From Myxococcales bacterium SG8_38 (lineage in GTDB: Bacteria > Myxococcota_A > Polyangia > Polyangiales > Houyiibacteriaceae), in assembly GCA_001303415.1 (NCBI GenBank), contig LJTN01000021.1:1-58397 (forward strand): a stretch of 58,397 bases of DNA, written 5' to 3'. The notes under the pieces were generated by a model, which saw only the letters and a program-made list of their open reading frames with translations, made no database searches and had not been told where the DNA came from. The translations under genes and the position numbers were made by a program. The number at the start of each line of letters is the position of its first letter. Positions within the stretch are counted from its first letter, which is position 1. Shown here in pieces: positions 1-10,331 of the stretch.

Positions 1-1508
1 TGGACATCAAGGATCTGGCAAACGTCAAGCTCGGCCCGCTCGAGCCTTTGGCCGCCCGCATTTACCGCTTCGCGAAGCGCCTGCCAATCGTCAAACGAAG
101 AATCGAAGCCGAGTACGCCCCCATCATGGAAGAGCTTCGCAAGTCGGCGAAGCCGTACCGCGGCGAGGTCGAAAGTCACGCGGCGCTTCCAGAGTCCGGC
201 AAGGCACACCAGGACATTCTTCGTGAAATTCGCGAGCTCGAGCGCAGAGAGAGCAAGCGTTGGGAAGAAGGTTACGTTTCGGGAGCCGTGTACCACGGTG
301 ATCCTGAGCACATTGCGTTTCTCAACGAGGCATACGCGATCACGTCGCAAACCAATCCGCTTCATTCCGATCTTTGGCCGAGCATCGCCAAGTACGAAGC
401 CGAGATCGTCTCGATGACCGCCAACATGGTCGGCGCCGAGCTCGCCACGAACTCTCGGGTGTGCGGTACGGTCTCGAGCGGTGGAACCGAAAGCATCATG
501 CTCGCCATGCGGAGCTACCGTGACTGGGCTCGCGATACGAAGGGCATCACGTCTCCCGAGCTCGTGGTGCCAACCACGGCACACGCCGCCTTCGACAAGT
601 CGGCTCAATACTTCGGGATCAAGCTCGTCAAGGTGCCGGTCGGGGCGGACTACCGTGCGGACGCATCCGCGATGAAGAAGGCAATCAATCGACACACCAT
701 CTGCGTGGTCGGGTCTGCTGTTTCATTTCCCCATGGAGTCATCGATCCGGTCGAGGAGCTTTCCGAGCTCGCGAGAGAACGCGGCATCGGCTTTCACACC
801 GATGCGTGCCTCGGCGGCTTCATCTTGCCGTGGGCGGAGAAGCTCGGATACGATGTGCCGCCGTTCGATTTTCGTTTGCCCGGCGTGACGTCCATGTCGG
901 TCGACACCCACAAGTACGGATACGCAGCGAAGGGCACGAGCGTCATCCTCTATCGCAATTACGATCTTCGGCACTACCAGTACTACAAGGTCGCCGATTG
1001 GCCGGGCGGGCTGTACTTCTCGCCGACCTTTGCCGGGAGCCGTCCGGGCGCGCTGAGCGCCGCATGCTGGGCTGCGATGATGTCGATGGGTCAGAGCGGA
1101 TATCTCGACGCGACCCGCCGGATCTTGGAGACCGGCGCAGAGATCCGACGGGGGATCGAGGCGATCCCCGAGCTCCGGGTGCTGGGGAATCCATTGTGGG
1201 TCATCGCGTTTCGCTCGGATGAGCTCGACATCTATCGTGTGATGGATTTCATGACCAAACGCGGCTGGAACCTCAATGGGCTCCACAAACCGGCGAGCGT
1301 GCACATCGCGGTGACTCTGCGGCATACCGTAGAAGGCGTCGCCGATCGGTTCCTCGCCGATCTCCGCGCAGCGGTCGACCACACCAAGGCCCATCCCGAC
1401 GAAGAAGGCGGCATGGCCCCCGTGTACGGCATGGCCAACGCGCTTCCCGTGCAGGGTGTCGTCACCGACCTTCTGGAGCGCTACCTGGACGTCCTTTACG
1501 AAGTGTGA
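1..1508 (+). CDS. Sphingosine-1-phosphate lyase-like PLP-dependent enzyme (5' partial)
   Basis: The gene enters from the left edge. The frame is open from base 3 and the TTG at 48 is unlikely to be the true start. About 501 residues are visible. It is a group II PLP-dependent decarboxylase-fold enzyme. The N-terminal stretch [13 protein letters not shown] resembles the segment after the membrane anchor of eukaryotic S1P lyase. Other marks are [11 protein letters not shown] (phosphate-binding loop region), HTDACLGGF (PLP-contacting Asp) and [13 protein letters not shown], whose lysine should form the Schiff base. S1P lyases cleave phosphorylated sphingoid bases to a fatty aldehyde and phosphoethanolamine. 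The next gene starts 15 bases downstream on the same strand. Substrate is inferred from family resemblance; another amino-acid decarboxylase cannot be fully excluded. Confidence 0.82.
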   Translation, partial: DIKDLANVKLGPLEPLAARIYRFAKRLPIVKRRIEAEYAPIMEELRKSAKPYRGEVESHAALPESGKAHQDILREIRELERRESKRWEEGYVSGAVYHGDPEHIAFLNEAYAITSQTNPLHSDLWPSIAKYEAEIVSMTANMVGAELATNSRVCGTVSSGGTESIMLAMRSYRDWARDTKGITSPELVVPTTAHAAFDKSAQYFGIKLVKVPVGADYRADASAMKKAINRHTICVVGSAVSFPHGVIDPVEELSELARERGIGFHTDACLGGFILPWAEKLGYDVPPFDFRLPGVTSMSVDTHKYGYAAKGTSVILYRNYDLRHYQYYKVADWPGGLYFSPTFAGSRPGALSAACWAAMMSMGQSGYLDATRRILETGAEIRRGIEAIPELRVLGNPLWVIAFRSDELDIYRVMDFMTKRGWNLNGLHKPASVHIAVTLRHTVEGVADRFLADLRAAVDHTKAHPDEEGGMAPVYGMANALPVQGVVTDLLERYLDVLYEV

Positions 1509-1523
1509 GAAAGGGGAAGCGCG

Positions 1524-2360
1524 ATGGCAGATCTCGCGGAGCTCTACGGAGCCACCGACCCGCTGACGACGGCACTTTGGGGTGCAGGCGGCTTGGCCCT
1601 GCTCTGCTGGGTGTTGTCGCTGATCACCAAGGAGTATTCGTGGGTCGACCGGCTTTGGTCGATCACGCCTCCGCTGTTCGCGGTGCACTTTGCGGCGCAT
1701 GCCGGGTTGGATGATGCACGTTTGAACCTGATGGCGGGACTCGCTGTGCTGTGGGGTGTCCGCCTGACCTACAACTTCGCGAGAAAAGGCGGCTACAAGC
1801 CGGGTGGCGAAGACTACAGGTGGAAGGAAATCCAAGAGAAGATCGGCCCGGCTTGGTTCCAAGTGCTCAATGCCACGTTTCTCGCGCCATTTCAGAATTT
1901 CCTCTTGTTGTTGATCGTGGTGCCATCCTACGCGGCGTATCGGCGTGGGGGGACGCCGCTCAACGCTCTCGACTATGCCGCCGCGGTCGCCTTCATCCTG
2001 TTCTTTCTCGGAGAAACCATTGCGGACGAGCAACAGTGGCGCTTTCAGAAGGAAAAGCACGCAGCCATCGCGCGGGGCGAGAGGCCCGAAGCAGATTTCA
2101 TCACCACCGGTCTCTTCCGGTACTCCCGGCATCCAAATTTCTTTTGCGAGCAAGCGATGTGGTGGACGTACTATGTGTTTTCAATTGCGGCGGGCGCGAG
2201 CCGGCTCAACTGGACGATCCTCGGCGCCGTCTTGCTGACCCTGCTGTTTCAGGGCTCGACCGGCATCACCGAGAAGATCTCCGCCCGCAAATACCCTTCG
2301 TACGCCGACTACCAGCGAACGACGAGCCGTCTGCTACCTTGGTTTCACAAGTCGACGTGA
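1524..2360 (+). CDS. DUF1295 / steroid 5-alpha-reductase-like membrane protein
   Basis: A 278-residue polytopic membrane protein with an AGGGGAAG ribosome-binding site before the ATG. Hydrophobic segments lie near residues 15-35, 40-60, 115-135, 145-165 and 220-240. The C-terminal signature GLFRYSRHPNFFCEQ is the conserved NADPH-binding-type RHPxYxxE-like motif of the DUF1295/isoprenylcysteine methyltransferase/steroid reductase fold. RKGGYKPGGEDYRW in the first third is also typical of DUF1295. It lies just downstream of the S1P-lyase-like gene and may share its transcript, which would fit a lipid-modifying role. The actual reaction (enone reduction of a lipid) is inference. Its 3' end faces the Nit-type amidase gene with 10 bases between. 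Confidence 0.8.
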   Translation: MADLAELYGATDPLTTALWGAGGLALLCWVLSLITKEYSWVDRLWSITPPLFAVHFAAHAGLDDARLNLMAGLAVLWGVRLTYNFARKGGYKPGGEDYRWKEIQEKIGPAWFQVLNATFLAPFQNFLLLLIVVPSYAAYRRGGTPLNALDYAAAVAFILFFLGETIADEQQWRFQKEKHAAIARGERPEADFITTGLFRYSRHPNFFCEQAMWWTYYVFSIAAGASRLNWTILGAVLLTLLFQGSTGITEKISARKYPSYADYQRTTSRLLPWFHKST

Positions 2361-2370
2361 GGCGCAGACT

Positions 2371-3174
2371 TCAGCGAAAGCGCCGGTGCTCGAGGCTCGG
2401 TAGCGAGCGGCGCACCTTGGCAACGTATGCTGGGTCGACGGGAGCGACGGCAACACCCTCTCCCTCGCCGCATTCGGCAATCACGGTGCCCCATGGGTCC
2501 GCGATCAGCGCGTGGCCGTAGGACCATCGCCGACCGTAGTGATGTCCCGTTTGCGCGGCCGCGAGCACGTAGCACTGCTGCTCGATGGCACGCGCCCGAA
2601 GCAGGATGTGCCAGTGGTCCTTGCCCGTGGTCAGTGTGAACGCAGCAGGGATGGCAAGAGCGATCGCGCCGGCATCGACGAGACGCCGATACAGCTCCGG
2701 AAAGCGTAGGTCGTAGCAGACGCTCAGCCCGAGCGTGCCGAAGGGAGCACTGGCAACCACCACGTCGGAGCCGGCCTCGACGGTTTCGGACTCGAGCAGC
2801 TTCGTGCCATCGGCGAGGTCGACATCGAACAGATGGATCTTCCTGTAGACGGCCTCGATCGAGCCGTCGGATCGCATGTAGACGCAGGCATTCCGAACCT
2901 TGCCGGGGGTCTCGCTCTTCTCCCAGAAACCACCGTACACCACGTCGACCCGTGCATCCCGTGCGGCCGAGCGGCACCGTTGCAGGATCGGTCCGTCTGC
3001 ATCGAGGGATTCGGCGACGTCGATCTTGCCTTCCTCCGGGCCGAGATAGGCAAAGCACTCGGGCACCGACACCAACCGCGCGCCGCGCTCCGCCGCCTCG
3101 CCGATCAGCGCATGCACCGTGCGCATGTTGGCGTCGACGTCGCCGGTCGAGGTCATCTGCACCACCCCGACCAT
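2371..3174 (-). CDS. Nit-type carbon-nitrogen hydrolase (nitrilase superfamily)
   Basis: About 267 residues from the ATG at 3174; the GTG just before it is an alternative, and the frame stays open further upstream inside rodA. The catalytic triad is clear: Glu in VPECFAYLG, Lys in VYRKIHLFDVD and Cys in LSVCYDLRFPELYR. Length and motifs match the Nit1/Nit2 branch, whose characterised members hydrolyse deaminated glutathione or alpha-keto acid amides (metabolite repair). It begins 17 bases after the rodA stop and is the last gene of the cell-shape operon, probably co-transcribed with it. There is no sequence evidence that it acts in wall synthesis; the linkage may simply be conserved in related genomes. 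Exact substrate unknown. Confidence 0.88.
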   Translation of the reverse strand: MVGVVQMTSTGDVDANMRTVHALIGEAAERGARLVSVPECFAYLGPEEGKIDVAESLDADGPILQRCRSAARDARVDVVYGGFWEKSETPGKVRNACVYMRSDGSIEAVYRKIHLFDVDLADGTKLLESETVEAGSDVVVASAPFGTLGLSVCYDLRFPELYRRLVDAGAIALAIPAAFTLTTGKDHWHILLRARAIEQQCYVLAAAQTGHHYGRRWSYGHALIADPWGTVIAECGEGEGVAVAPVDPAYVAKVRRSLPSLEHRRFR

Positions 3175-3191
3175 CACCGGTCCGGACTCAC

Positions 3192-4301
3192 TCAATGCGA
3201 AAACCTCCGCATCGACACGTTCATCAGTAAACCCAAGCCGAGCATCGTCGACAGCAAGCTCGAACCGCCATAAGAAAATAGAGGAAGGGTCATTCCAACC
3301 ACCGGAAGCAGCCCCGAGACCATCCCGAGATTGATGACAGTCTGCCAGAAGAGCATGGCACCAACCCCGACGGCGACAACCGCGCCGAAGCGATCTTTGG
3401 CCTGGGACGCGATCCGCAGCGACCAAAGGACCACGAAGACATACAAGCCTATTAGAAGAAGCGCGCCCAAGAATCCATGCTCCTCGGCCCATACCGGAAA
3501 CGGGAAATCAGTATGCTGGTCGGGCAAGAACCGAAACCGGGTCTGGGTGCCCTGTGTGAAGCCCTTGCCACTCAGCCCTCCGCTTCCGATCGCCACGAGC
3601 GACTGATGAGCGTGCCATCCCGAATCCAACAGGTCCGCCTGCTGGCCGCCAAGGCGGTGCCAAAACGCCGTGATGCGCTCCTTCTGATAGTCCTTCAACA
3701 AGTAGAACCAAGTGATCGGAGCCGCGACGATGAAGGTGACGATCAGCGTCACCAACGACCGCAGCTTCAGCTCGGTCAGGAGCATGATGCTGGCGAAGAT
3801 GAATGCCAGCATCATGGCCGTCCCGAGGTCAGGCTGTAACAGCACCAACCCCATGGGTAGCGCCAGAATGAGACCGGGGATGATCAGGTCTGCTAGCGTG
3901 CGGCCGCCCATCTTGGTGTCGTGGTGCAGGTACTTGGCTAGAGCGATGATGAGGCCGATCTTCATGAGCTCGCTCGGCTGAAGCGAAAACCCGCCAAGCG
4001 CAATCCAGCGAGTCGAGCCGCGCACGCTCCTCCCCAGCACGAACACCAGGATCAAGGCCAAAATGCATGCGCCGTAGATGAGCCACCCGTAACGCTCGAA
4101 ATGGCGATAGTCGACGGCGACGGTCAATCCCGCGACGCCGAAGCCAAGCAGCAGCCAGTAGAGCTGTTGGACGTAGGCGTCCGAGGTCGTGCCGCCATCG
4201 GTCGCGCTATAGAGGTTGAGCACACCGAACAAGGCGATGGTCGACACGGAAATGAAAAGCGGCCAATCGAACTCGTCTCGTATGGTCCTACCAATGGTCA
4301 T
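3192..4301 (-). CDS. rodA: RodA, SEDS peptidoglycan glycosyltransferase
   Basis: A 369-residue protein with about ten hydrophobic segments. Family marks are the N-terminal LNLYSATDGG, GSTRWIALGGFSLQPSEL (the SEDS loop) and LLPVVGMTLPLFSYGGSSLLSTMLGLGLLMNVSM-type C-terminal helices; the residues PLFSYGGSS are diagnostic. RodA polymerises lipid II into glycan strands for side-wall elongation and works with the transpeptidase PBP2. That partner is encoded immediately upstream, its stop only 3 bases before this ATG. The length is normal for RodA and there is no sign of damage. Confidence 0.96.
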   Translation of the reverse strand: MTIGRTIRDEFDWPLFISVSTIALFGVLNLYSATDGGTTSDAYVQQLYWLLLGFGVAGLTVAVDYRHFERYGWLIYGACILALILVFVLGRSVRGSTRWIALGGFSLQPSELMKIGLIIALAKYLHHDTKMGGRTLADLIIPGLILALPMGLVLLQPDLGTAMMLAFIFASIMLLTELKLRSLVTLIVTFIVAAPITWFYLLKDYQKERITAFWHRLGGQQADLLDSGWHAHQSLVAIGSGGLSGKGFTQGTQTRFRFLPDQHTDFPFPVWAEEHGFLGALLLIGLYVFVVLWSLRIASQAKDRFGAVVAVGVGAMLFWQTVINLGMVSGLLPVVGMTLPLFSYGGSSLLSTMLGLGLLMNVSMRRFSH

Positions 4302-4304
4302 GGC

Positions 4305-6167
4305 TCACTCCGTAGCCTCGGGCGGTGGCTCGCCCAAGTACTGCTGCATGACCCAGGTCGCGATGGGCGCCGCACTGGCGCCGCCCGAGCCACCGTGCTC
4401 GACCAAGACGGCGAACGCCACTTGAGCATCCTCGGCAGGCGCAAACCCCGCAAACCATCCGTGCGAGCGGTCGAGGTACCAGGCGCTGGTCGACTCTTCG
4501 GCGCGGCCTCTTCGACTCACCACCTGTGCCGTGCCCGTCTTGCCCCCCACACGAACGCCATCCTCGTTGCGGGCTCTATATGCCGTGCCCCCTTCTTCAT
4601 GCACGACGTCCACCAGGGCTCGGCGAACCATCTCGAGGTGCTCCGGGGAGATGCCGACGTCTCGGATGATACGCGGTTGAAACGTCTCCGAAAGCGAGCC
4701 ATCGGGCGCCTTCACGTTCTGGAGCACCTGCGGCACGTACAGGGTGCCTCCGTTCGCGATGGCGGCATACGCCATGGCGATCTGAAGGACCGTCACCCGC
4801 GTGTTTCCCTGGCCGATTGCGGTGTTGAGTGTGTATCCGATTCGGAACGCCCCGTAGTGCCTTTCATACCACTCGCGGGTGGCCAAAAACCCCTTTGCCT
4901 CGCTGTTCACGCCGATGCCCGTGCGCTCGGCGAAACCGAGGGCTCTCGCGAAACGATTGATTCGCTCGATCCCGACTTCCTCCGCGAGCTCCCAAAAATA
5001 CACGTTACAGGACTGCACGATCGCGTCGTAGAGATCCACCCATTCGTGGCGCTTGCTACAGCGAAACTTCTGTCTTCCGATCTTGAGAAAGCCAAGACAC
5101 TCCACTCGCTGCATGGGGTCTACCACGCCGTCCTCGAGCGCGGCGAGGGCGGTCACCACCTTGAACGTGGAGCCCGGGAAATAAGTTTCGTATATGGTCT
5201 TGTCGATCAACGGGCGAAAAGGATCGTTGGTGAGCGCGGCATAGCGCGCCGTGCTCAAACCGCTGCTCATTTCGTTGGGATCGTAAACGGGCTTCGAGTA
5301 GAGCGCCCGTATCGCGCCAGTGTGGATGTCCACCACGACGGCAGCGCCCGAAGGATGCGGCCGGAATGCTTGATCGAAAGCTTCCATCAGACGCATGTCG
5401 AGAGTCAGCTGCAGGTCGTGACCGGGAACCGGTTTCTGAAGCATCTGGACATCGAGGGAGCTCGGTCTGTCGCCTTCGAGCGCCCTACCGCGGGCGTCCA
5501 CCACCACCCTGCGAAAACCTCGCGATCCTCTCAAGAGGGACTCGTAGCGCTTCTCGAGGCCGTTTCGGCCGATTCGATCTCCGGGGCGATATGCGTCCGG
5601 GTCGGACGCACTGGACAGATCCTCCTCGTTGACCTCGTTCAAGTATCCGATGAGATGCCCACCGAGCGCGGAGTACGGGTAGTCCCGGAGGGGCACGGTG
5701 ACGATGTCGAGACCGGGGAGCTCCGCCAGATGAGTGTCCAAAGCGGCCAACTGATCCCGCTCGATATCGTCGAAGAGCTCGATCTGCTGAGAGCGCCGGC
5801 TCGCCGGAAGCTCGGCGATGCGCTTGCGAAGCGCTTCGCTCTGTTCTTCGTCGAGACCCATCAACGAAGCGATACGATCCAGATCATCGGCGCGAAGGAG
5901 CCTCGGCGTCGCGTAAACGTCGTAGGAAGGGCGATTCGAAGCCACCACACGACCTTCGACGTCCCGAATGATCCCTCGGGTCGCTGGGAGCTCCAACGTC
6001 TTGGTGATGTTCTCCTGTGCGATGCCAGACCATCGATCGCGCTGAAAAAGCTGAACTTGCGCAATTCGGCCGATGATTCCTCCGAACACCAAGACCACGA
6101 ACAGCGCCATCCATCGATACCGTTTCCGAAATTCGCCGACCTCTCGCCTTTGGGACAACGTGATCAT
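4305..6167 (-). CDS. mrdA: Penicillin-binding protein 2 (elongasome transpeptidase)
   Basis: The start at 6167 was chosen because its ATG overlaps the mreD stop (ATGA) and gives the usual short cytoplasmic N-terminus, MITLSQRREVGEF. An in-frame start at 6200 would add 11 unlikely residues. The product is 620 residues: one transmembrane anchor (about 22-42), a PBP dimerisation domain and a transpeptidase domain. The transpeptidase motifs are SxxK as GSTFKVVTAL, SxN as QSCNVYFWEL and KTG as VGGKTGTAQVV. It crosslinks peptidoglycan during rod elongation together with RodA and MreBCD. Translational coupling to mreD and near-coupling to rodA indicate one operon. Confidence 0.96.
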   Translation of the reverse strand: MITLSQRREVGEFRKRYRWMALFVVLVFGGIIGRIAQVQLFQRDRWSGIAQENITKTLELPATRGIIRDVEGRVVASNRPSYDVYATPRLLRADDLDRIASLMGLDEEQSEALRKRIAELPASRRSQQIELFDDIERDQLAALDTHLAELPGLDIVTVPLRDYPYSALGGHLIGYLNEVNEEDLSSASDPDAYRPGDRIGRNGLEKRYESLLRGSRGFRRVVVDARGRALEGDRPSSLDVQMLQKPVPGHDLQLTLDMRLMEAFDQAFRPHPSGAAVVVDIHTGAIRALYSKPVYDPNEMSSGLSTARYAALTNDPFRPLIDKTIYETYFPGSTFKVVTALAALEDGVVDPMQRVECLGFLKIGRQKFRCSKRHEWVDLYDAIVQSCNVYFWELAEEVGIERINRFARALGFAERTGIGVNSEAKGFLATREWYERHYGAFRIGYTLNTAIGQGNTRVTVLQIAMAYAAIANGGTLYVPQVLQNVKAPDGSLSETFQPRIIRDVGISPEHLEMVRRALVDVVHEEGGTAYRARNEDGVRVGGKTGTAQVVSRRGRAEESTSAWYLDRSHGWFAGFAPAEDAQVAFAVLVEHGGSGGASAAPIATWVMQQYLGEPPPEATE

Positions 6168-6679
6168 GCGGGCGACCCCTCGGCCTGAGGATCGATCCAC
6201 CTTGTCATCGCGAAGAAAAGCGGTGCTACCAGCGCAGTGGCAAAAGCGGAACCGAAAAGCGCAAGGGCCAGCGTGACGCCGTCCCAGGCCATTCCGCCGG
6301 GTGTGAAGGCGCGAATGGTTTCGAGAAGCCCGCCAAGGGGGAGCGTCAACAGGAAGGTGAGCACCAGCTCGAACGCCACGCCTCGAAACGAGATCAAATA
6401 CCCGATGAGCCGGGCGGCCAGAAAACCGATGACGAACACCAGAGTGTGAATGCCGAGCGGGTTACCGGTAAACAGGTCGTACAGATAGCCGATCGCAAAC
6501 GCGGTCGCTGCGCCCCGAAGGATTCCGACACCCGGGGCGGTACCCAATGCGAGCACGAATGGAAGCCCAAGATAGGGAGCGAACGGGTACGGGGCGAGCG
6601 GGCGCGCGAAGACCGACTGCACGAGCAGCATGGCGAAAATGGCCGAAACGATGATGATGCTGCCCCTGGCTCCCCGCAC
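6164..6679 (-). CDS. mreD: Rod shape-determining protein MreD
   Basis: A 171-residue protein, almost entirely hydrophobic, with five or six transmembrane segments and a short charged C-terminus. Sequence conservation in this family is low. The assignment rests on size, topology and position between mreC and mrdA. MreD is an inner-membrane part of the elongasome that links MreC and MreB to the wall synthases. Its start lies 12 bases after the mreC stop and its own stop overlaps the mrdA start. Confidence 0.92.
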   Translation of the reverse strand: MRGARGSIIIVSAIFAMLLVQSVFARPLAPYPFAPYLGLPFVLALGTAPGVGILRGAATAFAIGYLYDLFTGNPLGIHTLVFVIGFLAARLIGYLISFRGVAFELVLTFLLTLPLGGLLETIRAFTPGGMAWDGVTLALALFGSAFATALVAPLFFAMTRWIDPQAEGSPA

Positions 6680-6691
6680 GTCCCCTCGTCC

Positions 6692-7540
6692 TCAACGCGT
6701 AGCCGCGTCCTTGGGACCGGAGGTCAGAACCAACACCTCCTCCAGCCTGGTGAAATCGACCGACGGCGTCACCTCTCCTTCTTGGTGAAGGCCGAGCTCT
6801 TGGTCCCCGATCTTGCTGATGTAGCCGAGGAGAATCGATGCAGGAAACTTCTTCCCGAGCCCAGAGGTGAACACCTCGTCGCCGACGGCCACCTGGTCGT
6901 TGGGCCGGTCGAACTGAATCAGGCAGCGATAGCGGCCTCGCTCGCCGAGCCCCTCGAGGCGGCCTCGCGCGCGTTCCTCACCGACGACCACATCCACGTG
7001 GCTCTCCGGATCGATCGTGAGAAGGACGTCGGCGATCTCTCCCGAGACACGGCGAATCTGTCCCACCAGCCCATCGTTGGTGATGACCGGCATCCCGGCC
7101 CGCAATCCTGCGTGCTCACCTCGATCGACCGCGAGGCGAACCACACGAAAGGAAGGTGAGATGTCCTTGGCGATCACCCGGGCAGTCAGCGTCTCGGTGG
7201 CCACTCTTTCGCGCAAGCCGAGCAGCGACTCCAGCTCGTACACGCGTTGCGCATCGGCGCGAAGCGCGCGCATCTCACGACGGAGTCGGTCGTTCTCGGC
7301 TCGCAGATGATCGTTGTCGCGCTTGACGTCGATGAGATAGACGTAGTCTTCGACCAAGCTCGTCACCCCATCGGCGGCCCATTGTCCGACGTACTGCACT
7401 GGACCGCTCACTCGTAGCAAGCCTCGATCGAGCCATGACAGCTCGGATGGGTCTCTGAGATTGGCGCGAAGGAATGCGGCGGGAATGATCACCAAAGCAA
7501 GTAAGATGGAGGCATCTCGAATTGTCTGGAAATAGTTCAT
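6692..7540 (-). CDS. mreC: Rod shape-determining protein MreC
   Basis: A 282-residue protein with an N-terminal membrane anchor (about residues 10-27), then a predicted coiled coil (about 65-105, rich in Arg/Glu/Leu: NDHLRAENDRLRREMRALR) and a beta-rich periplasmic domain. The stretch VITNDGLVGQIRRVSGEIADVLLTIDP is the typical MreC core (key residues G-L-V-G and the downstream D-P). MreC organises the periplasmic side of the elongasome and contacts PBP2. It follows mreB by 22 bases. Confidence 0.95.
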   Translation of the reverse strand: MNYFQTIRDASILLALVIIPAAFLRANLRDPSELSWLDRGLLRVSGPVQYVGQWAADGVTSLVEDYVYLIDVKRDNDHLRAENDRLRREMRALRADAQRVYELESLLGLRERVATETLTARVIAKDISPSFRVVRLAVDRGEHAGLRAGMPVITNDGLVGQIRRVSGEIADVLLTIDPESHVDVVVGEERARGRLEGLGERGRYRCLIQFDRPNDQVAVGDEVFTSGLGKKFPASILLGYISKIGDQELGLHQEGEVTPSVDFTRLEEVLVLTSGPKDAATR

Positions 7541-7562
7541 CGGCGCGTTCTTGCTCCTCGCG

Positions 7563-8720
<1,158 letters not shown>

Positions 8721-8764
8721 CGAAAGTGAGTAGCCTTTAGGGGTCCTGAACAGACGGGGGCCCA

Positions 8765-9466
8765 TTGAGCGTGAAATCCGAAGTATCCGAGGCGCAGCGG
8801 CGGGGGGCGGAAGCTGCAGCGCTGGTTTCCCGCGCCAAGGCCGGAGACGGCGAGGCCTTCAACGAGCTGGTTCGCAAGTACCGACCTCGCGTGTATGCAT
8901 TGGCCCTGCATCTGACGGGTCAAGCCAGCGATGCCGACGACATCACGCAGGATGCATTCCTGAAGGCCTACGCGAAGTTGCACGAGTTCGAGGGGCGAAG
9001 CGAGTTCTTCACCTGGATCTACCGAATCGCCCTACATCGAGCGCTGAACGCCAAGCGTGACAGCCGGCGCAGACGCACGGTGCCACTCGACGATCCGCGT
9101 CTCGTCGCGGCGGTGGAGGTCGACTCCCACGGAGACCCGGAGCGCGCCGTTCAGCTTCGCGATCGCTACCGCGCCCTTCTCGAAGCGTTCGACCGCCTTT
9201 CTCCGCTCCTGCAGACGACGGTGGTGCTCACGGCCCTGCAAGGGTTGAGCTACAAGGAAGCCGCCGTCGTGCTCGAGACCACCGAAGGAACCATCGCATG
9301 GCGCGTGCACGAAGCGCGGCGAAAGATTCAAGGTTACCTCGACGGCTTGGATGACGATGCAGTCCGACCGAGACGCCGGCCCATGACAGACAGCGCGATT
9401 TTCCGGCTGGAGAAGGCACTCGTTCGGCTGGTGCCCTCGGTGCCGGTCCCGGCGCCGGTGCGATGA
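8765..9466 (+). CDS. ECF-type RNA polymerase sigma factor
   Basis: A 233-residue sigma-70 family protein of the extracytoplasmic-function group. The start is a TTG at 8765, with a GTG two codons further in as alternative. Region 2 spans about residues 35-100 (LVRKYRPRVYALALHLTG, then DADDITQDAFLKAYAKL and FFTWIYRIALHRALN). Region 4 spans about 140-190 and ends in an HTH (LSYKEAAVVLETTEGTIAWRVHEARRKI). There is no region 1 or 3. A C-terminal tail of about 35 residues, with Pro/Val repeats at the end, follows region 4. No anti-sigma gene lies beside it, so the signal it answers to cannot be read from this window. Confidence 0.92.
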   Translation: MSVKSEVSEAQRRGAEAAALVSRAKAGDGEAFNELVRKYRPRVYALALHLTGQASDADDITQDAFLKAYAKLHEFEGRSEFFTWIYRIALHRALNAKRDSRRRRTVPLDDPRLVAAVEVDSHGDPERAVQLRDRYRALLEAFDRLSPLLQTTVVLTALQGLSYKEAAVVLETTEGTIAWRVHEARRKIQGYLDGLDDDAVRPRRRPMTDSAIFRLEKALVRLVPSVPVPAPVR

Positions 9467-9497
9467 TCGGCGCGGGCCCGTGTGGTAAGCGATAAGC

Positions 9498-10325
9498 GTG
9501 CTCGCTCATAGCGTCGTCACCGCGAAGTCGGCCGACCCGGCCGCCTACATGTTGTTTTTGCATGGGATTTTGGGAACCCGGTCCAATTGGCGGGGCATCG
9601 CGCGGCGTTTCGTGAAGGAGCGACCCGAGTGGGGTGCCGTCTTGGTCGACCTTCCCGAGCACGGCGACTCGTTGGGAATGTCCGCGCCGCACACCCTGCG
9701 CGAGGCGGCCGGGGCCGTGGCAGCGCTCGAACGCTCCTTGGACCTGCCGATCGGAGGCGCGCTCGGCCACAGCTTTGGCGGCAAGGTCGTGCTCGAATGG
9801 CTTCGGAGCCGGAACGCGACGCCCACCGAGGCCTGGATCGTCGATTCGTCTCCATCGCCCACGACGGTCAATGGCGATGAAACGGCGACAGCGGGTGTCA
9901 TTCGGATGCTCGATACGCTGCCTCGGACCTGGAAGTCGGCGGACGCATTCGTGCGGGCCGTGGTCGAAGCGGGCCAACCGGAGCCAATCGGCCAGTGGCT
10001 GGCGATGAATCTCCAGCGAACGCAAGCCGGTGAGCGGGTCTTCGGACCGGACCTTCGCGTGATTCGCAAGCTGGTCGAAGACTACGCAAAGACCGATTGT
10101 TGGGACATCGTCGAGAACCTACCCGAGTCGTGCACGCTCGACGTGATCGTGGGCGGGCGCTCGAGTGCCGTGTCGGCGGCGGATCGAGAGCGCATCGAGA
10201 GGATTGCAGCCCGTGATCAACGCGTTTCGATCCATGTCGTCGAGCAGGCCGGCCATTGGGTCCACGTCGATGCAACCGATGCCTTGGTGAAGCTCTTGAC
10301 TTCTCGGGCAGGCCCACAACCATAA
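9498..10325 (+). CDS. Alpha/beta-fold hydrolase
   Basis: A 275-residue protein starting at GTG 9498. LFLHGILGTRSNW carries the oxyanion HG loop, GHSFGGKVVLEW the nucleophile elbow (Ser), and EQAGHWVHVD near the C-terminus the catalytic His; the acid is probably an Asp around residue 220. Length and motifs resemble the YbfF-type esterase branch, whose members act on short acyl esters and acyl-CoA. It ends 6 bases before the next gene, an acyl-reductase-like SDR, so it may be co-transcribed with that gene and the PlsC acyltransferase and act on fatty-acyl groups. Substrate unknown. Confidence 0.85.
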   Translation: MLAHSVVTAKSADPAAYMLFLHGILGTRSNWRGIARRFVKERPEWGAVLVDLPEHGDSLGMSAPHTLREAAGAVAALERSLDLPIGGALGHSFGGKVVLEWLRSRNATPTEAWIVDSSPSPTTVNGDETATAGVIRMLDTLPRTWKSADAFVRAVVEAGQPEPIGQWLAMNLQRTQAGERVFGPDLRVIRKLVEDYAKTDCWDIVENLPESCTLDVIVGGRSSAVSAADRERIERIAARDQRVSIHVVEQAGHWVHVDATDALVKLLTSRAGPQP

Positions 10326-10331
10326 GCCACG

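Noticed and set aside
723-2153. A 476-codon open frame on the minus strand
   Set aside because: It spans two well-supported plus-strand genes and has low-complexity Arg/His/Asp composition typical of shadow frames.
4101-6188. A 695-codon open frame on the plus strand
   Set aside because: It lies entirely opposite mrdA and the start of rodA, which have clear catalytic motifs; long antisense frames are expected in high-GC DNA and the product matches no family I know.
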